A stretch of DNA of 36,327 nucleotides from Candidatus Omnitrophota bacterium (lineage in GTDB: Bacteria > Omnitrophota > Gorgyraeia > Gygaellales > Profunditerraquicolaceae), in assembly GCA_028710685.1 (NCBI GenBank), contig JAQTTQ010000009.1, positions 1 through 36,327 on the forward strand. The letters are read 5' to 3'. Each line of letters opens with the position of its first letter. Position 1 is the stretch's first letter. The notes below the pieces were generated by a model. That model saw only the letters and a list, made by a program, of their open reading frames with translations. It had not been told where the DNA came from and made no database searches. Below, piece by piece: positions 25,154 to 33,156 of this stretch. A program made the position numbers and the translations under genes.

Positions 25154-26512
25154 ATGAGTAAGAATATCAATAAGATTATTCAACAGGATCTGGCCAGGTT
25201 TAAGTTGTTGCTTAAGCAAAGCGACAATTTCTATGATATTAACCAGCTTCATGCCTTAACCAGGTATTCTTTATCGTTCTCTTATCCGCAGGTTAGAAAG
25301 TACTGGAAGCAGTATATAGATATGGGGCTTAGGAATAATAAGGCCTTGGCGAATGTTGATCTGTATGTCCATATTCCTTTTTGCCGGTCAAAATGTTCTT
25401 ATTGTATTTTTCCTTCTATGCCGCTAAAGGGTAAGGCGCAGGTTGAAGGATATATTGATTATTTGATAGAGGAGATGCATTTTTACTCAAAGACCTTTAA
25501 AGATATTGAGTTCCGTAATATTTATATCGGAGGAGGCACCCCCAGCGTTCTTTCTTCTGCGCAAATGAATAGGTTATTAAAGAATATGTTCGGTTGTTTC
25601 GCTTTTCGTAAGAATGGGCAAAGAACCAGCGAATGTAACCCTCATAGCGTATCTAAGCCTATTTTCTCCGTCCTTAGGGATTATGGTTTTAACCGGATTA
25701 GTTTCGGAGTTCAGTCATTAAACGCCAAGGCCTTAAAGGTAAATAAGAGGGATTATCAGGATTACGAGGTAGTAAGGCAAAGGATATCTGAGGCTAAGCA
25801 GTGCGGTTTTAATGATATCAATGTAGATTTGATAGCGGGTTTAGGGGGAGATACGCTGGAAGGGTTTAAAAATAGTTTCACTAAGGTGGCCCGGCTTAAG
25901 CCTTATAATATTGTGGTTTATGGCCTGATGCCGCCAAGGGATAGTTATCTTGCCGATAATTTCCGCATGAGTAAATACGATTATTTCACTTATCATTATT
26001 CTCCTATGATAAAGAAGGCATTAAAGATCATGGCTGTGATTTGCAGAAAATACGGCTATATTCCTGATTCGCTGGATCCTTCGAAGTTTCACTGGGGATT
26101 CAGGGATAAGGGCCATTTAGAGGAGGATCCGGGTAGCGGTTATACCGGAGAGTACGGAGGATGTACTTTAGGCTTGGGTAATTTTTCCCGCTCGCATATT
26201 CACGGGGTAGTGGAATACCGTAATATTAAATACAGCAAATGCTTTAGTCTAAAGAATCGTTTATTTGAAGGCAGGGAGATTACGTTAAGGGATGAAATGG
26301 CAAAATATATCATAAACTGTCTCGATCGGGAATCTCGTATTTCATTAAGTATTTTTAATGAAATATTCGGCGAAAATTTAATTAAAGCCTTTCCTTACGC
26401 AATTTATGCCTTAAGGCAGCTTAGGCTGATACATTATTCGAAAGATAATTTGATATTCCGGTTTAGAAATCCTCAGGATAAATATGTGTATAGCCTGTTT
26501 TTCCTAAAATAG
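25154..26512 (+). CDS. HemW-like radical SAM protein (CX3CX2CXF)
   Basis: The motif LYVHIPFCRSKCSYCIF gives C77/C81/C84 followed by Phe, the HemW-type pattern. YIGGGTPSVL, NRISFGVQSL and DLIAGLGGDTLEGFK complete the HemN/HemW core, and a C-terminal winged-helix-like part covers about 370-450. A 70-residue N-terminal helical region precedes it. Genuine HemW is a heme chaperone. Placement inside a radical SAM array and the long N-terminus suggest another role. Together with the HemN-like protein at 16054-17463 the array has two members of this superfamily that differ in the fourth Cys. The next gene starts with the base after this stop. Confidence 0.83.
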   Translation: MSKNINKIIQQDLARFKLLLKQSDNFYDINQLHALTRYSLSFSYPQVRKYWKQYIDMGLRNNKALANVDLYVHIPFCRSKCSYCIFPSMPLKGKAQVEGYIDYLIEEMHFYSKTFKDIEFRNIYIGGGTPSVLSSAQMNRLLKNMFGCFAFRKNGQRTSECNPHSVSKPIFSVLRDYGFNRISFGVQSLNAKALKVNKRDYQDYEVVRQRISEAKQCGFNDINVDLIAGLGGDTLEGFKNSFTKVARLKPYNIVVYGLMPPRDSYLADNFRMSKYDYFTYHYSPMIKKALKIMAVICRKYGYIPDSLDPSKFHWGFRDKGHLEEDPGSGYTGEYGGCTLGLGNFSRSHIHGVVEYRNIKYSKCFSLKNRLFEGREITLRDEMAKYIINCLDRESRISLSIFNEIFGENLIKAFPYAIYALRQLRLIHYSKDNLIFRFRNPQDKYVYSLFFLK

Positions 26513-28564
26513 ATGAAGAATAACAATTTATTACAAAAAGAAAAGGCGGTAAAGGTTAAAAGGCAGTGGGTCAGGCTGACAAGGGCCTGTAATAATAGGT
26601 GCCTTTTTTGCCTTGATAATGAGGCTCAGGACGGAAGCTGTATAAATTTCTCAATAATTAAAGATACTCTCGCAAAGGGAAGGGCGGCTAAAGCCGAAAA
26701 GGCTGTCTTAAGCGGCGGAGAGCCAACCCTGCACCCTGAATTATTCAAAATAATAAGCGCTGCCCGGGATATGGGTTATTCAAAGATTCAGGTTATAACC
26801 AATGGGCGCATGTTTGCCTATCAAGAGTTTTTAAGGCAAGCGGTGGATTGCGGGGTTACCGAGATTACATTTTCTATCCATGGGCATACCCCCCAACTTC
26901 ATGACCAGCAGACTCAGGTTAAGGGTTCATTTGATCAGTCTGTCCGGGGTTTATTAAATGCGCGTAAAATTAAAGGCCTGGTGGTAAATGCGGATATAGT
27001 TATTAATAAGCTGAATGTCGGGTATCTCAGGCAGATAATCGGCTTTCTTGTTGTTCTGGGGATAAACGAGTTTGACCTTCTCCAGGTGATGCCTTTTGGC
27101 AGAGCATGGCTAAACCAAAGGCAGCTATTTTATGATATCGAGAAGGAGATTGAGGGTTTAAGGCTTGCCTTTGGGGTAAGGAAGGCTTCTCCAGTATGTT
27201 TATGGACTAATCGTTTTCCGGCTATTTATCTTGAAGGTATGGAAGATTTGATCCAACATCCTAATAAACTGATTGATGAAGTTTCAGGGGTTAAGGAGAT
27301 GTTTGGTAAATTTATCCGCTACGGCTTGAGAATGCCTTGTTGGGGAGAAAGGTGCCGTTATTGCTGTTTGCAGGGATTTTGTGAAGATCTTATTGCCCTG
27401 AGAAGTACCGGCTTGCTTTCCTCCCGCTTGAATCCTTTATGCATAGATAAGAAGTGGCGTAAGAAGGCTGCAGTCAGGAAGTTTAAGTTCAGCAAGGGCA
27501 TGGACCTTCTTAAATTTCTCGATTTCTACCTTAAGGAAAGGTACTTTGTTAAAAGCCTGCGCTGTGGGGAATGTGCTTATAATAAAGAATGCCAGGGCGC
27601 GCACATTGACCTTATCAGGAAGAACGGGTTTGCCCTGCTTTCTCCGTTTAAGGCTGAAAACAGCAGAAGATATCCGCTTCTCAGGCTTACTCTTGATTGT
27701 AACGCTTCGTGTTTATTCTGTAATGTACCTGTTGAGTCGTCTGATTCTAAAGAAATTTCTACATCTGGCGCTAAGCAGTTAATAAGTAAAATTGCCGCTG
27801 TAGGCCAGGATGCAAAAATAGATTTTACAGGAGGAGAGCCTACTATCAGAAAGGATTTACCGAAGCTGATAAGGTATGCCCGGTTGCAGGGTATTGAAAC
27901 AGTCCAGGTTCAGACTAATGCCCTAAAGTTGGCAGATAAGGGTTATCTCAGGTCTTTACAAAAAGCCGGATTGAATAAAATATTTGTCGGGTTGCATTCC
28001 TTTTCGCCTTCTGTGCATGATAGCCTTTTAGGCCTTCCGGGTGCTTTTGAAAAATGCATTAAAGGGGTAAGAAATGCTATCTTAGCAGGTATCGAAGTAA
28101 CCCTGAACCCGGTCATAACAAGCAGGAATTATAAAGAATTGCCGGATTATATGTTAAAGGTCGCAACGCTTAAGAAGGTGAATTTTATTTCACTTTCGGT
28201 AGTACAGCCGCGCGGCAGGGCGGGGATTAATAAGGATCTGGTGCCGGATTATAAAGTTATAGGCCCTTATGTGGAAAGGGCTCTTTTGATCGGGAATAAG
28301 CTTGGGCTGGTAATTAATAATCCTTATTGCGGATTGCCTATGTGCGTAGGGGGATGGTATAATTATCCTCAAGGTTGCGTAGAGTATTGTGAGGGGCTTA
28401 TAGGCAGGGGCGGTAAGAACGAAGACAAAATTAAGGCTTCTTTCTGCGGTAAATGCAGTTTTAATAATTTTTGCAATGGGGTTTGGAAAGAATATGCGAA
28501 AATACACGGATTCTCAGGCCTTCGGCCGTTAAAATTAAAAAATGATAGCTACGTCTATATCTAA
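26513..28564 (+). CDS. Double type A radical SAM protein, 683 aa
   Basis: Two type A modules in tandem. Module 1 has C26/C30/C33, SGGEPTLHPEL and FSIHGHTPQLHDQQTQVKGS. Its auxiliary region is expanded: CWGERCRYCCLQGFC around 276-290, then CGECAYNKECQGAHIDLI around 351-367. Module 2 has C396/C400/C403, FTGGEPTIRKDL, VGLHSFSPSVHDSLLG and the tail CGKCSFNNFCNGVWKEYA. The extra Cys region in module 1 could hold a further cluster. The junction falls right after LSPFK, matching where single type A proteins end, which supports a gene-fusion origin. There is no ribosome-binding site and no gap to the upstream gene. Confidence 0.85.
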   Translation: MKNNNLLQKEKAVKVKRQWVRLTRACNNRCLFCLDNEAQDGSCINFSIIKDTLAKGRAAKAEKAVLSGGEPTLHPELFKIISAARDMGYSKIQVITNGRMFAYQEFLRQAVDCGVTEITFSIHGHTPQLHDQQTQVKGSFDQSVRGLLNARKIKGLVVNADIVINKLNVGYLRQIIGFLVVLGINEFDLLQVMPFGRAWLNQRQLFYDIEKEIEGLRLAFGVRKASPVCLWTNRFPAIYLEGMEDLIQHPNKLIDEVSGVKEMFGKFIRYGLRMPCWGERCRYCCLQGFCEDLIALRSTGLLSSRLNPLCIDKKWRKKAAVRKFKFSKGMDLLKFLDFYLKERYFVKSLRCGECAYNKECQGAHIDLIRKNGFALLSPFKAENSRRYPLLRLTLDCNASCLFCNVPVESSDSKEISTSGAKQLISKIAAVGQDAKIDFTGGEPTIRKDLPKLIRYARLQGIETVQVQTNALKLADKGYLRSLQKAGLNKIFVGLHSFSPSVHDSLLGLPGAFEKCIKGVRNAILAGIEVTLNPVITSRNYKELPDYMLKVATLKKVNFISLSVVQPRGRAGINKDLVPDYKVIGPYVERALLIGNKLGLVINNPYCGLPMCVGGWYNYPQGCVEYCEGLIGRGGKNEDKIKASFCGKCSFNNFCNGVWKEYAKIHGFSGLRPLKLKNDSYVYI

Positions 28565-28567
28565 AAT

Positions 28568-29506
28568 ATGGCTAATTTAGGTTATATACAGATAACCAGG
28601 TCCTGTAATCAAAAGTGCAGGTTTTGTTCTAATCCGGACACCGGAGAAACTATAACCTTAAGCCAGGCAAAGCACTATATAAATGATTATGCCAAAAGAG
28701 GTTATGCCGGAGTCTTCCTTACGGGAGGAGAGCCAACCCTGCATCCTCAGCTTACGGAGATGATCGCCTATGCTTTATCAAAGAATATCTTACCCAGGCT
28801 GATAACTAATGGCCAGCTCTTAAGTGAAAAGAAGAGGTTTCCCTCTTTAATTAAGAGCGGGCTAAATCATATCATGTTGTCGGTTTATTCCTATGACAAT
28901 AAAGTACAGGCTAAGCTTTCCGGTAATTCGGCATCTCTCTCCAATATAAAGAGCGCCTTAGATAATATAAAGGATGCGGGGATAACGGTGGATATTATAA
29001 CTACTATAAATAAATATAATGCTTCGCATTTAAGCCGGACTGCTAAATGGATAGTTGAAAGTTATCCTTTTATAAGGCATTTTATATGGAATAACCTAGA
29101 TCCTTTAAATAACCGGGCTGCAAGTAATCCTGATACCTGGCCTAAGCTTAATGATTTCGAGCTAGAGTTGAATAAGGCGATGTGTTTCTTGTGCAGCGCG
29201 GGGAAGACCTTCAGGGTGGAGCGAGTGCCCTTATGTTATATGAGCGGGTTCGAGCATTGTTCTACGGAAACCCGTAAGATTGTAAAAGAAGAAGAGCGTT
29301 CAATATTTTTTCTTGATGATAAAGCCTTTGTAAAGCAAAAAGGCTTAAGGGGGTTGATCGGCTATAACAAGTCTAAGTGTTGTAAGGATTGTTTATTGGA
29401 TAGTATTTGCGCCGGGCTCTATGGGGGCGGCGAATGTTATTCGCTTTCGGAATTGTATCCGGTGTTTATACCGAAAGAGGTAATTATAAAGAAAATCTTA
29501 GAATAA
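28568..29506 (+). CDS. Divergent stand-alone type A radical SAM protein
   Basis: C13/C17/C20 (ITRSCNQKCRFC), LTGGEPTLHPQL and ITNGQLL show an intact radical SAM core of 312 residues. The HG-x-HD signature is degenerate here (SVYSYDNKVQAKLSGNSAS), so the region that follows strand 4 has changed. The tail CCKDCLLDSICAGLYGGGEC keeps the cysteines with one added. It is the last gene of the array, three bases after the double type A gene, and the least conserved type A member. Its substrate specificity may therefore differ. Confidence 0.83.
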   Translation: MANLGYIQITRSCNQKCRFCSNPDTGETITLSQAKHYINDYAKRGYAGVFLTGGEPTLHPQLTEMIAYALSKNILPRLITNGQLLSEKKRFPSLIKSGLNHIMLSVYSYDNKVQAKLSGNSASLSNIKSALDNIKDAGITVDIITTINKYNASHLSRTAKWIVESYPFIRHFIWNNLDPLNNRAASNPDTWPKLNDFELELNKAMCFLCSAGKTFRVERVPLCYMSGFEHCSTETRKIVKEEERSIFFLDDKAFVKQKGLRGLIGYNKSKCCKDCLLDSICAGLYGGGECYSLSELYPVFIPKEVIIKKILE

Positions 29507-29541
29507 TAATATTCAGGTTGTAATTCATCAAGGAGGTAGGG

Positions 29542-29895
29542 ATGATGTGTTTACTCAGGCTGATCTTTGTGCTTATTTTTCTCTCGGTTTTTGTGCCGCT
29601 GCCTTGCAATTGGGCCCAAGATGAGGCAGTGAGCCAGAAGACTGTTTCCGGTATTGTAATTGACCTAGACTGGGTAAGTTCAATTATTACAGTACTCTAT
29701 TTTGACCCTTTTTCGGGTAATCAGGATGAGATTAATATCACTATTACCCATGATACCAAGATAACAAGAGGAACTGAGGCGATTTCTTTTTCTGATCTTG
29801 AACAGAGCGATCCGGTTATGGTAGTTTATTACGATGATGGTTCCCAAGTACTAAAGGCAAAAAGGATATCTGATATGAATTTAGGGAACAGGTAA
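29542..29895 (+). CDS. Small secreted protein, DUF5666/OB-like
   Basis: Signal peptide at residues 1-26 (hydrophobic LRLIFVLIFLSVFVPLP, then NWAQDEA). The 90-residue mature domain opens with TVSGIVIDLDW and contains ITITHDTKITRG and DPVMVVYYDDGSQVLKAKRI. This is the short beta-barrel pattern (G-x-V ... i-T-x-x-T-x-i ... V-x-V-x-y) of periplasmic DUF5666-like proteins of unknown role. AAGGAGG precedes the ATG, and ATG at 29545 is equally possible. It starts 35 bases after the array and is followed after one base by the AmrS-type gene, so the three units may share a transcript. Confidence 0.65.
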   Translation: MMCLLRLIFVLIFLSVFVPLPCNWAQDEAVSQKTVSGIVIDLDWVSSIITVLYFDPFSGNQDEINITITHDTKITRGTEAISFSDLEQSDPVMVVYYDDGSQVLKAKRISDMNLGNR

Positions 29896-29896
29896 T

Positions 29897-31018
29897 TTGA
29901 AGGGGGGAGATTTGTTTAGTAGGGTTCGCAGGATAGGCATATATACTTTGCTTTTTTTTATTTTTTTCATTCATCCATCTTTTTCTCAGGAACCCTCTTT
30001 AAAAGGGGAAGGCAGGGAGGCGATGTATTGGGAGGGCTTGGGACAGGGTAGGGTTAAGTGTTTACTCTGCCCCCGGCAATGCCTGATACCTCGAAACGAG
30101 AGGGGATTTTGCAGGGCAAGAAGAAATATCAAAGGCAGGCTTTATGCTCTAACTTATGGAAATCCGGTAGCAGTGCACGTTGATCCGGTAGAGAAGAAAC
30201 CGCTTTTCCATGTTTATCCCGGGACAAAATCGTTTTCTATTGCTACTGCCGGTTGCAACTTAAGGTGTAAATTCTGTCAGAATTGGGAGATTTCTCAGAT
30301 GGACCCTGAGTCAGTAAAAAATTCTTTTGTTTCTCCCCGGCAGATTATCGATGGGGCTAAGAAGAGCGGTTCTAAAACAATAGCCTTCACCTATACTGAG
30401 CCGACTATATTCTATGAGTATATGCTTGATATTGCTAAGCTTGCTAAAGAAGAGGGTATTGCCTGCGTGATGCATTCTTCGGGTTTCATTAGCGAAGAGC
30501 CGCTACGTGAATTAGCGAAATATTTAACTGCGGCCAATATCGATTTAAAGGGTTTTAGCGAGAAGTTTTATTCTTCATTTTGCGAGGGAACCCTCTCCGA
30601 TGTACTAAGGGCACTTAAGGTTTTGAAAGAAGAGGGGGTATGGTTAGAGATAACTAACCTTATTATTCCTACTGCTAACGATTCCGAAGATGACATACGA
30701 AATCTTTGTATTTGGATAAAAGAAAACTTAGGCGCAGATACCCCGGTTCATTTTTCAAGGTTCTTTCCGATGTACAGGCTTACGGATTTATCCCCTACCC
30801 CCTTAAAGACTTTGCTTAAGGCAGAGAAAATAGCTAAAGATACAGGGCTTTTATATGTATACGTGGGTAATATTCCTCAAAATATAGGGGAAGATACAAT
30901 TTGCCCTATCTGCGCTAACCTGCTGGTTAAGCGGATAGGCTATAAGGTGTTGGAAAATAATATTGTTGATCGAAAATGTAAGTTTTGCGGTGTTGGTATT
31001 CCGGGGGTTTGGGATTAG
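29897..31018 (+). CDS. amrS: AmrS-type (AmmeMemoRadiSam) radical SAM protein with N-terminal signal-like segment
   Basis: The family pattern is clear: VKCLLCPRQCLIPRNERGFC (about 54-72), HVDPVEKKPLFHVYPG, then the core ATAGCNLRCKFCQNWEISQ with C120/C124/C127, TYTEPTIFYEY, DLKGF and a C-terminal zinc-type CPIC...CKFC pair. AmrS proteins resemble pyruvate formate-lyase activases and are often linked to AMMECR1- and Memo-domain proteins, absent here. Odd: residues about 13-31 are strongly hydrophobic after VRR, a signal peptide or anchor, though radical SAM enzymes normally work in the cytoplasm. The start is TTG. A second TTG at 29912 lies closer behind AGGGGGGAG and may be the real one. The stop overlaps the stop of the opposing gene. 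Confidence 0.85.
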   Translation: MKGGDLFSRVRRIGIYTLLFFIFFIHPSFSQEPSLKGEGREAMYWEGLGQGRVKCLLCPRQCLIPRNERGFCRARRNIKGRLYALTYGNPVAVHVDPVEKKPLFHVYPGTKSFSIATAGCNLRCKFCQNWEISQMDPESVKNSFVSPRQIIDGAKKSGSKTIAFTYTEPTIFYEYMLDIAKLAKEEGIACVMHSSGFISEEPLRELAKYLTAANIDLKGFSEKFYSSFCEGTLSDVLRALKVLKEEGVWLEITNLIIPTANDSEDDIRNLCIWIKENLGADTPVHFSRFFPMYRLTDLSPTPLKTLLKAEKIAKDTGLLYVYVGNIPQNIGEDTICPICANLLVKRIGYKVLENNIVDRKCKFCGVGIPGVWD

Positions 31019-33120
31019 GTATAAAGGTTTCTCAGGGATAAAGTCAGATTTAAGATTAACAGGGTTATAAGGCTACCGGTAATTCCTAAGAACGGTATTA
31101 ATAGCGCTCCGCAAATTAAAGTCCCTAAAAAGGCACCGGTTAAATCTGCCGCATAGATAATTGTAGTTATCTTCTTTTCTTTCGTTCTGTTTTCCAATAA
31201 ACCTTTGGCAACAACAGGGTAAACTGTGCCGGTTAAAAAACCGCACAGTGACGAGAATAAATAGAAAATAATATCCGCGTAGCTTATTCCCGCCAGACTT
31301 TTTAGGTTTGATAATAATACAAAAATAGCAATCCCCCAGCATAAAAATATTATTGAAAGCAGCTTAGGGTGGAATTTCTGCCTTGAGTTAAGGATTAGTA
31401 TCCCGGTGCTTAGGCCGGCCATAAAGAAAGCGATTAATAATCCCAATTTCCAGTATAAGGCCCCGCAGTAAGCCTGGAACAATACAAAGATTACCGCAGT
31501 CATTGCAATAGAGGTAAAGCCAACTACCCCGGTATTTAACAGGTAAAAAAATTTTTTTGAGAAAAATGTGGAGGTTATTATTAATAACCAACAAAGCAAA
31601 AGGGCTACAATTATACTATTCTTTGTTCTTGCGAGGTCAATCTTAAAATCAGGATAGAATTTAATTTGCTCCAGAATAAGGTAATTAAGAAATCCGGTAG
31701 GATTGAGGTGTGTGTTGGGGGCGGCTTTAGCATCCAGCATGCCTTGGATATAGCCTCGTGCCGAAGGCTTAAGGTAATCTTTAAAATGGTATACGGTAAA
31801 GAAGTCGGTTGCCGGGTTAACCTTAATAAAGCTTTCAATCAGATTATAGTCTTTGATTTCTTGGTCCAGGGAAGCAGTAATAATCATCGTGTCCGAAGGT
31901 ATTATCAGCCTGTAACTAAAAACTTTATCCAGGGCATTGATTATGCTGGAGTTAAATTTAGCAAATTGAGGGCTTAATATCTCCCGTTTAGAGGGCATGG
32001 AAAAAGAGAATATGCCCTTTGGTTTTAGTTTTGCTTTAATAAGCCTGAAGAAATCTTCGGTAAAGTAGCGGTTTAAGGATAGGCTGGAGGGAGGAGGCAT
32101 TATCAGTAAGACGGCATCGTAACTTTTTATTGTCTTCTTAAGATATAATGCCGGGTCATCGGTAATGAAATTAACCCGGCGTCTTGTATTATAGGGCGTC
32201 TTATATTCACTTAGCATTGAGATCAGCGGATTAATATGCAGGCAGTCCAGGGATCCGGGATTATATTTCATTATTTCATCAATTTCTTGGGAGAGGGCAG
32301 GCCCTATAAAAAGAATATCCTTTTCCCCTAAGAGGTTGAGTGCCGCCAAGCCCATATGAATATTTTCTTCAACCGCAATCTTATCCTCGCTTGTTGCTAA
32401 AAGCGAACCCTCTGAGAATATCATAGTGGAGCCAGCTTTGCGCGTAGCAATAACCGGGCCGTAACGTGAGCCGGCATTTAAGAGTATACTGGAGTTGCTG
32501 AATTCTTTTTGTAAGAGGGGGTTAAATGTTTTTAATGAGATTATGCTTATAGCTAGAATAAAAACAGCGGTAACAGCCTTTTTAAGGCCGCTTTTAATTC
32601 CTATGATCAAGAAAAGCGGTAATACTGAGAAGATTAAAGGGTTGGTATAATTATTAAAATACAAGCTGAAGGTTAAGCCTCCCAGGAAAAAGCCTAAGGC
32701 CTCAAAAGCAAAGAATTTTGCAAAAGTATTCCTTTGAGGGGTATTTTCTTTAAGGTATGCAAGGGTAAGGCTTTTGAATAAATTGCCGGTAATAAAAGCC
32801 GTTGGCCCTATTAAGGTTATGCTTGATAAGAGCACTAGGCCCAGGCTGGCCGCCTCATAATATTGCAAGCCGTTTAGCAATTTCGCTAAATGAATGAAGC
32901 AGACGGAGATGGTAAATGAGAGGCAGGCTATTAGGGGCAGGGGGAGCTTTTGTAGCCTTTTTGGCAGCCTTGTTATGCTGCCTAAGGAGCAGAAAATAAT
33001 CCAGAAACCCGCTCCTAAAATAAAGGCCAGTTCGTTTTTGGCAATGGAAAAGCTGAATTCGCGTAAGATAACAAGCTGAAATATAGAAGAGATGATTCCC
33101 AGCGGTATGAAGATAATCAT
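31015..33120 (-). CDS. Membrane protein with degenerate spermidine-synthase-like domain
   Basis: N-terminal membrane helices (about seven, residues 1-200) and a second group of helices (about 490-700) flank a soluble spermidine-synthase-like domain (about 210-450). Recognisable pieces are FSEGSLLATSEDKIAVEENI, DILFIGPALSQEIDEIM, CLHINP and FITDDPALYLKK. The glycine-rich GGGxG loop reads FIGPAL, and the catalytic Asp region reads LLIMPPPSS, so aminopropyl transfer is doubtful. Such fused MFS/spermidine synthase-like proteins are common and mostly uncharacterised. I choose ATG at 33120, with AGAGG seven bases upstream, over a TTG two codons earlier. It is transcribed toward the AmrS gene and divergently from the next gene. 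Confidence 0.78.
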   Translation of the reverse strand: MIIFIPLGIISSIFQLVILREFSFSIAKNELAFILGAGFWIIFCSLGSITRLPKRLQKLPLPLIACLSFTISVCFIHLAKLLNGLQYYEAASLGLVLLSSITLIGPTAFITGNLFKSLTLAYLKENTPQRNTFAKFFAFEALGFFLGGLTFSLYFNNYTNPLIFSVLPLFLIIGIKSGLKKAVTAVFILAISIISLKTFNPLLQKEFSNSSILLNAGSRYGPVIATRKAGSTMIFSEGSLLATSEDKIAVEENIHMGLAALNLLGEKDILFIGPALSQEIDEIMKYNPGSLDCLHINPLISMLSEYKTPYNTRRRVNFITDDPALYLKKTIKSYDAVLLIMPPPSSLSLNRYFTEDFFRLIKAKLKPKGIFSFSMPSKREILSPQFAKFNSSIINALDKVFSYRLIIPSDTMIITASLDQEIKDYNLIESFIKVNPATDFFTVYHFKDYLKPSARGYIQGMLDAKAAPNTHLNPTGFLNYLILEQIKFYPDFKIDLARTKNSIIVALLLCWLLIITSTFFSKKFFYLLNTGVVGFTSIAMTAVIFVLFQAYCGALYWKLGLLIAFFMAGLSTGILILNSRQKFHPKLLSIIFLCWGIAIFVLLSNLKSLAGISYADIIFYLFSSLCGFLTGTVYPVVAKGLLENRTKEKKITTIIYAADLTGAFLGTLICGALLIPFLGITGSLITLLILNLTLSLRNLYT

Positions 33121-33156
33121 GGACAAGCCTCTTTTTTATATTATATTAAGCCTAAG

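Larger units (their letters stand above)
7890..29506 (+). other. Fourteen-gene radical SAM array (one probable operon)
   Basis: Fourteen genes on one strand overlap or have gaps of at most 13 bases. Thirteen encode radical SAM proteins with 19 CX3CX2C motifs in total, and one encodes a U32-family protein. In order the modules are: B12+A; A+B+B; B+A; SPASM; HemN-like; B; A; B12+B; B; U32; A; HemW-like; A+A; A. 'A' and 'B' are my labels for two recurrent module types described under the genes. No precursor peptide, transporter, protease or regulator is recognisable between 7890 and 29506. Confidence 0.85.

Noticed and set aside
27546-27782. 78-codon plus-strand frame inside the double type A gene
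   Set aside because: Alternative frame of a strongly supported coding region, without ribosome-binding site or recognisable content.
7890-29506. RiPP cluster in the strict sense
   Set aside because: No precursor-like short ORF, leader peptide, RRE domain, peptidase or exporter could be found. Radical SAM content alone does not prove a peptide product.
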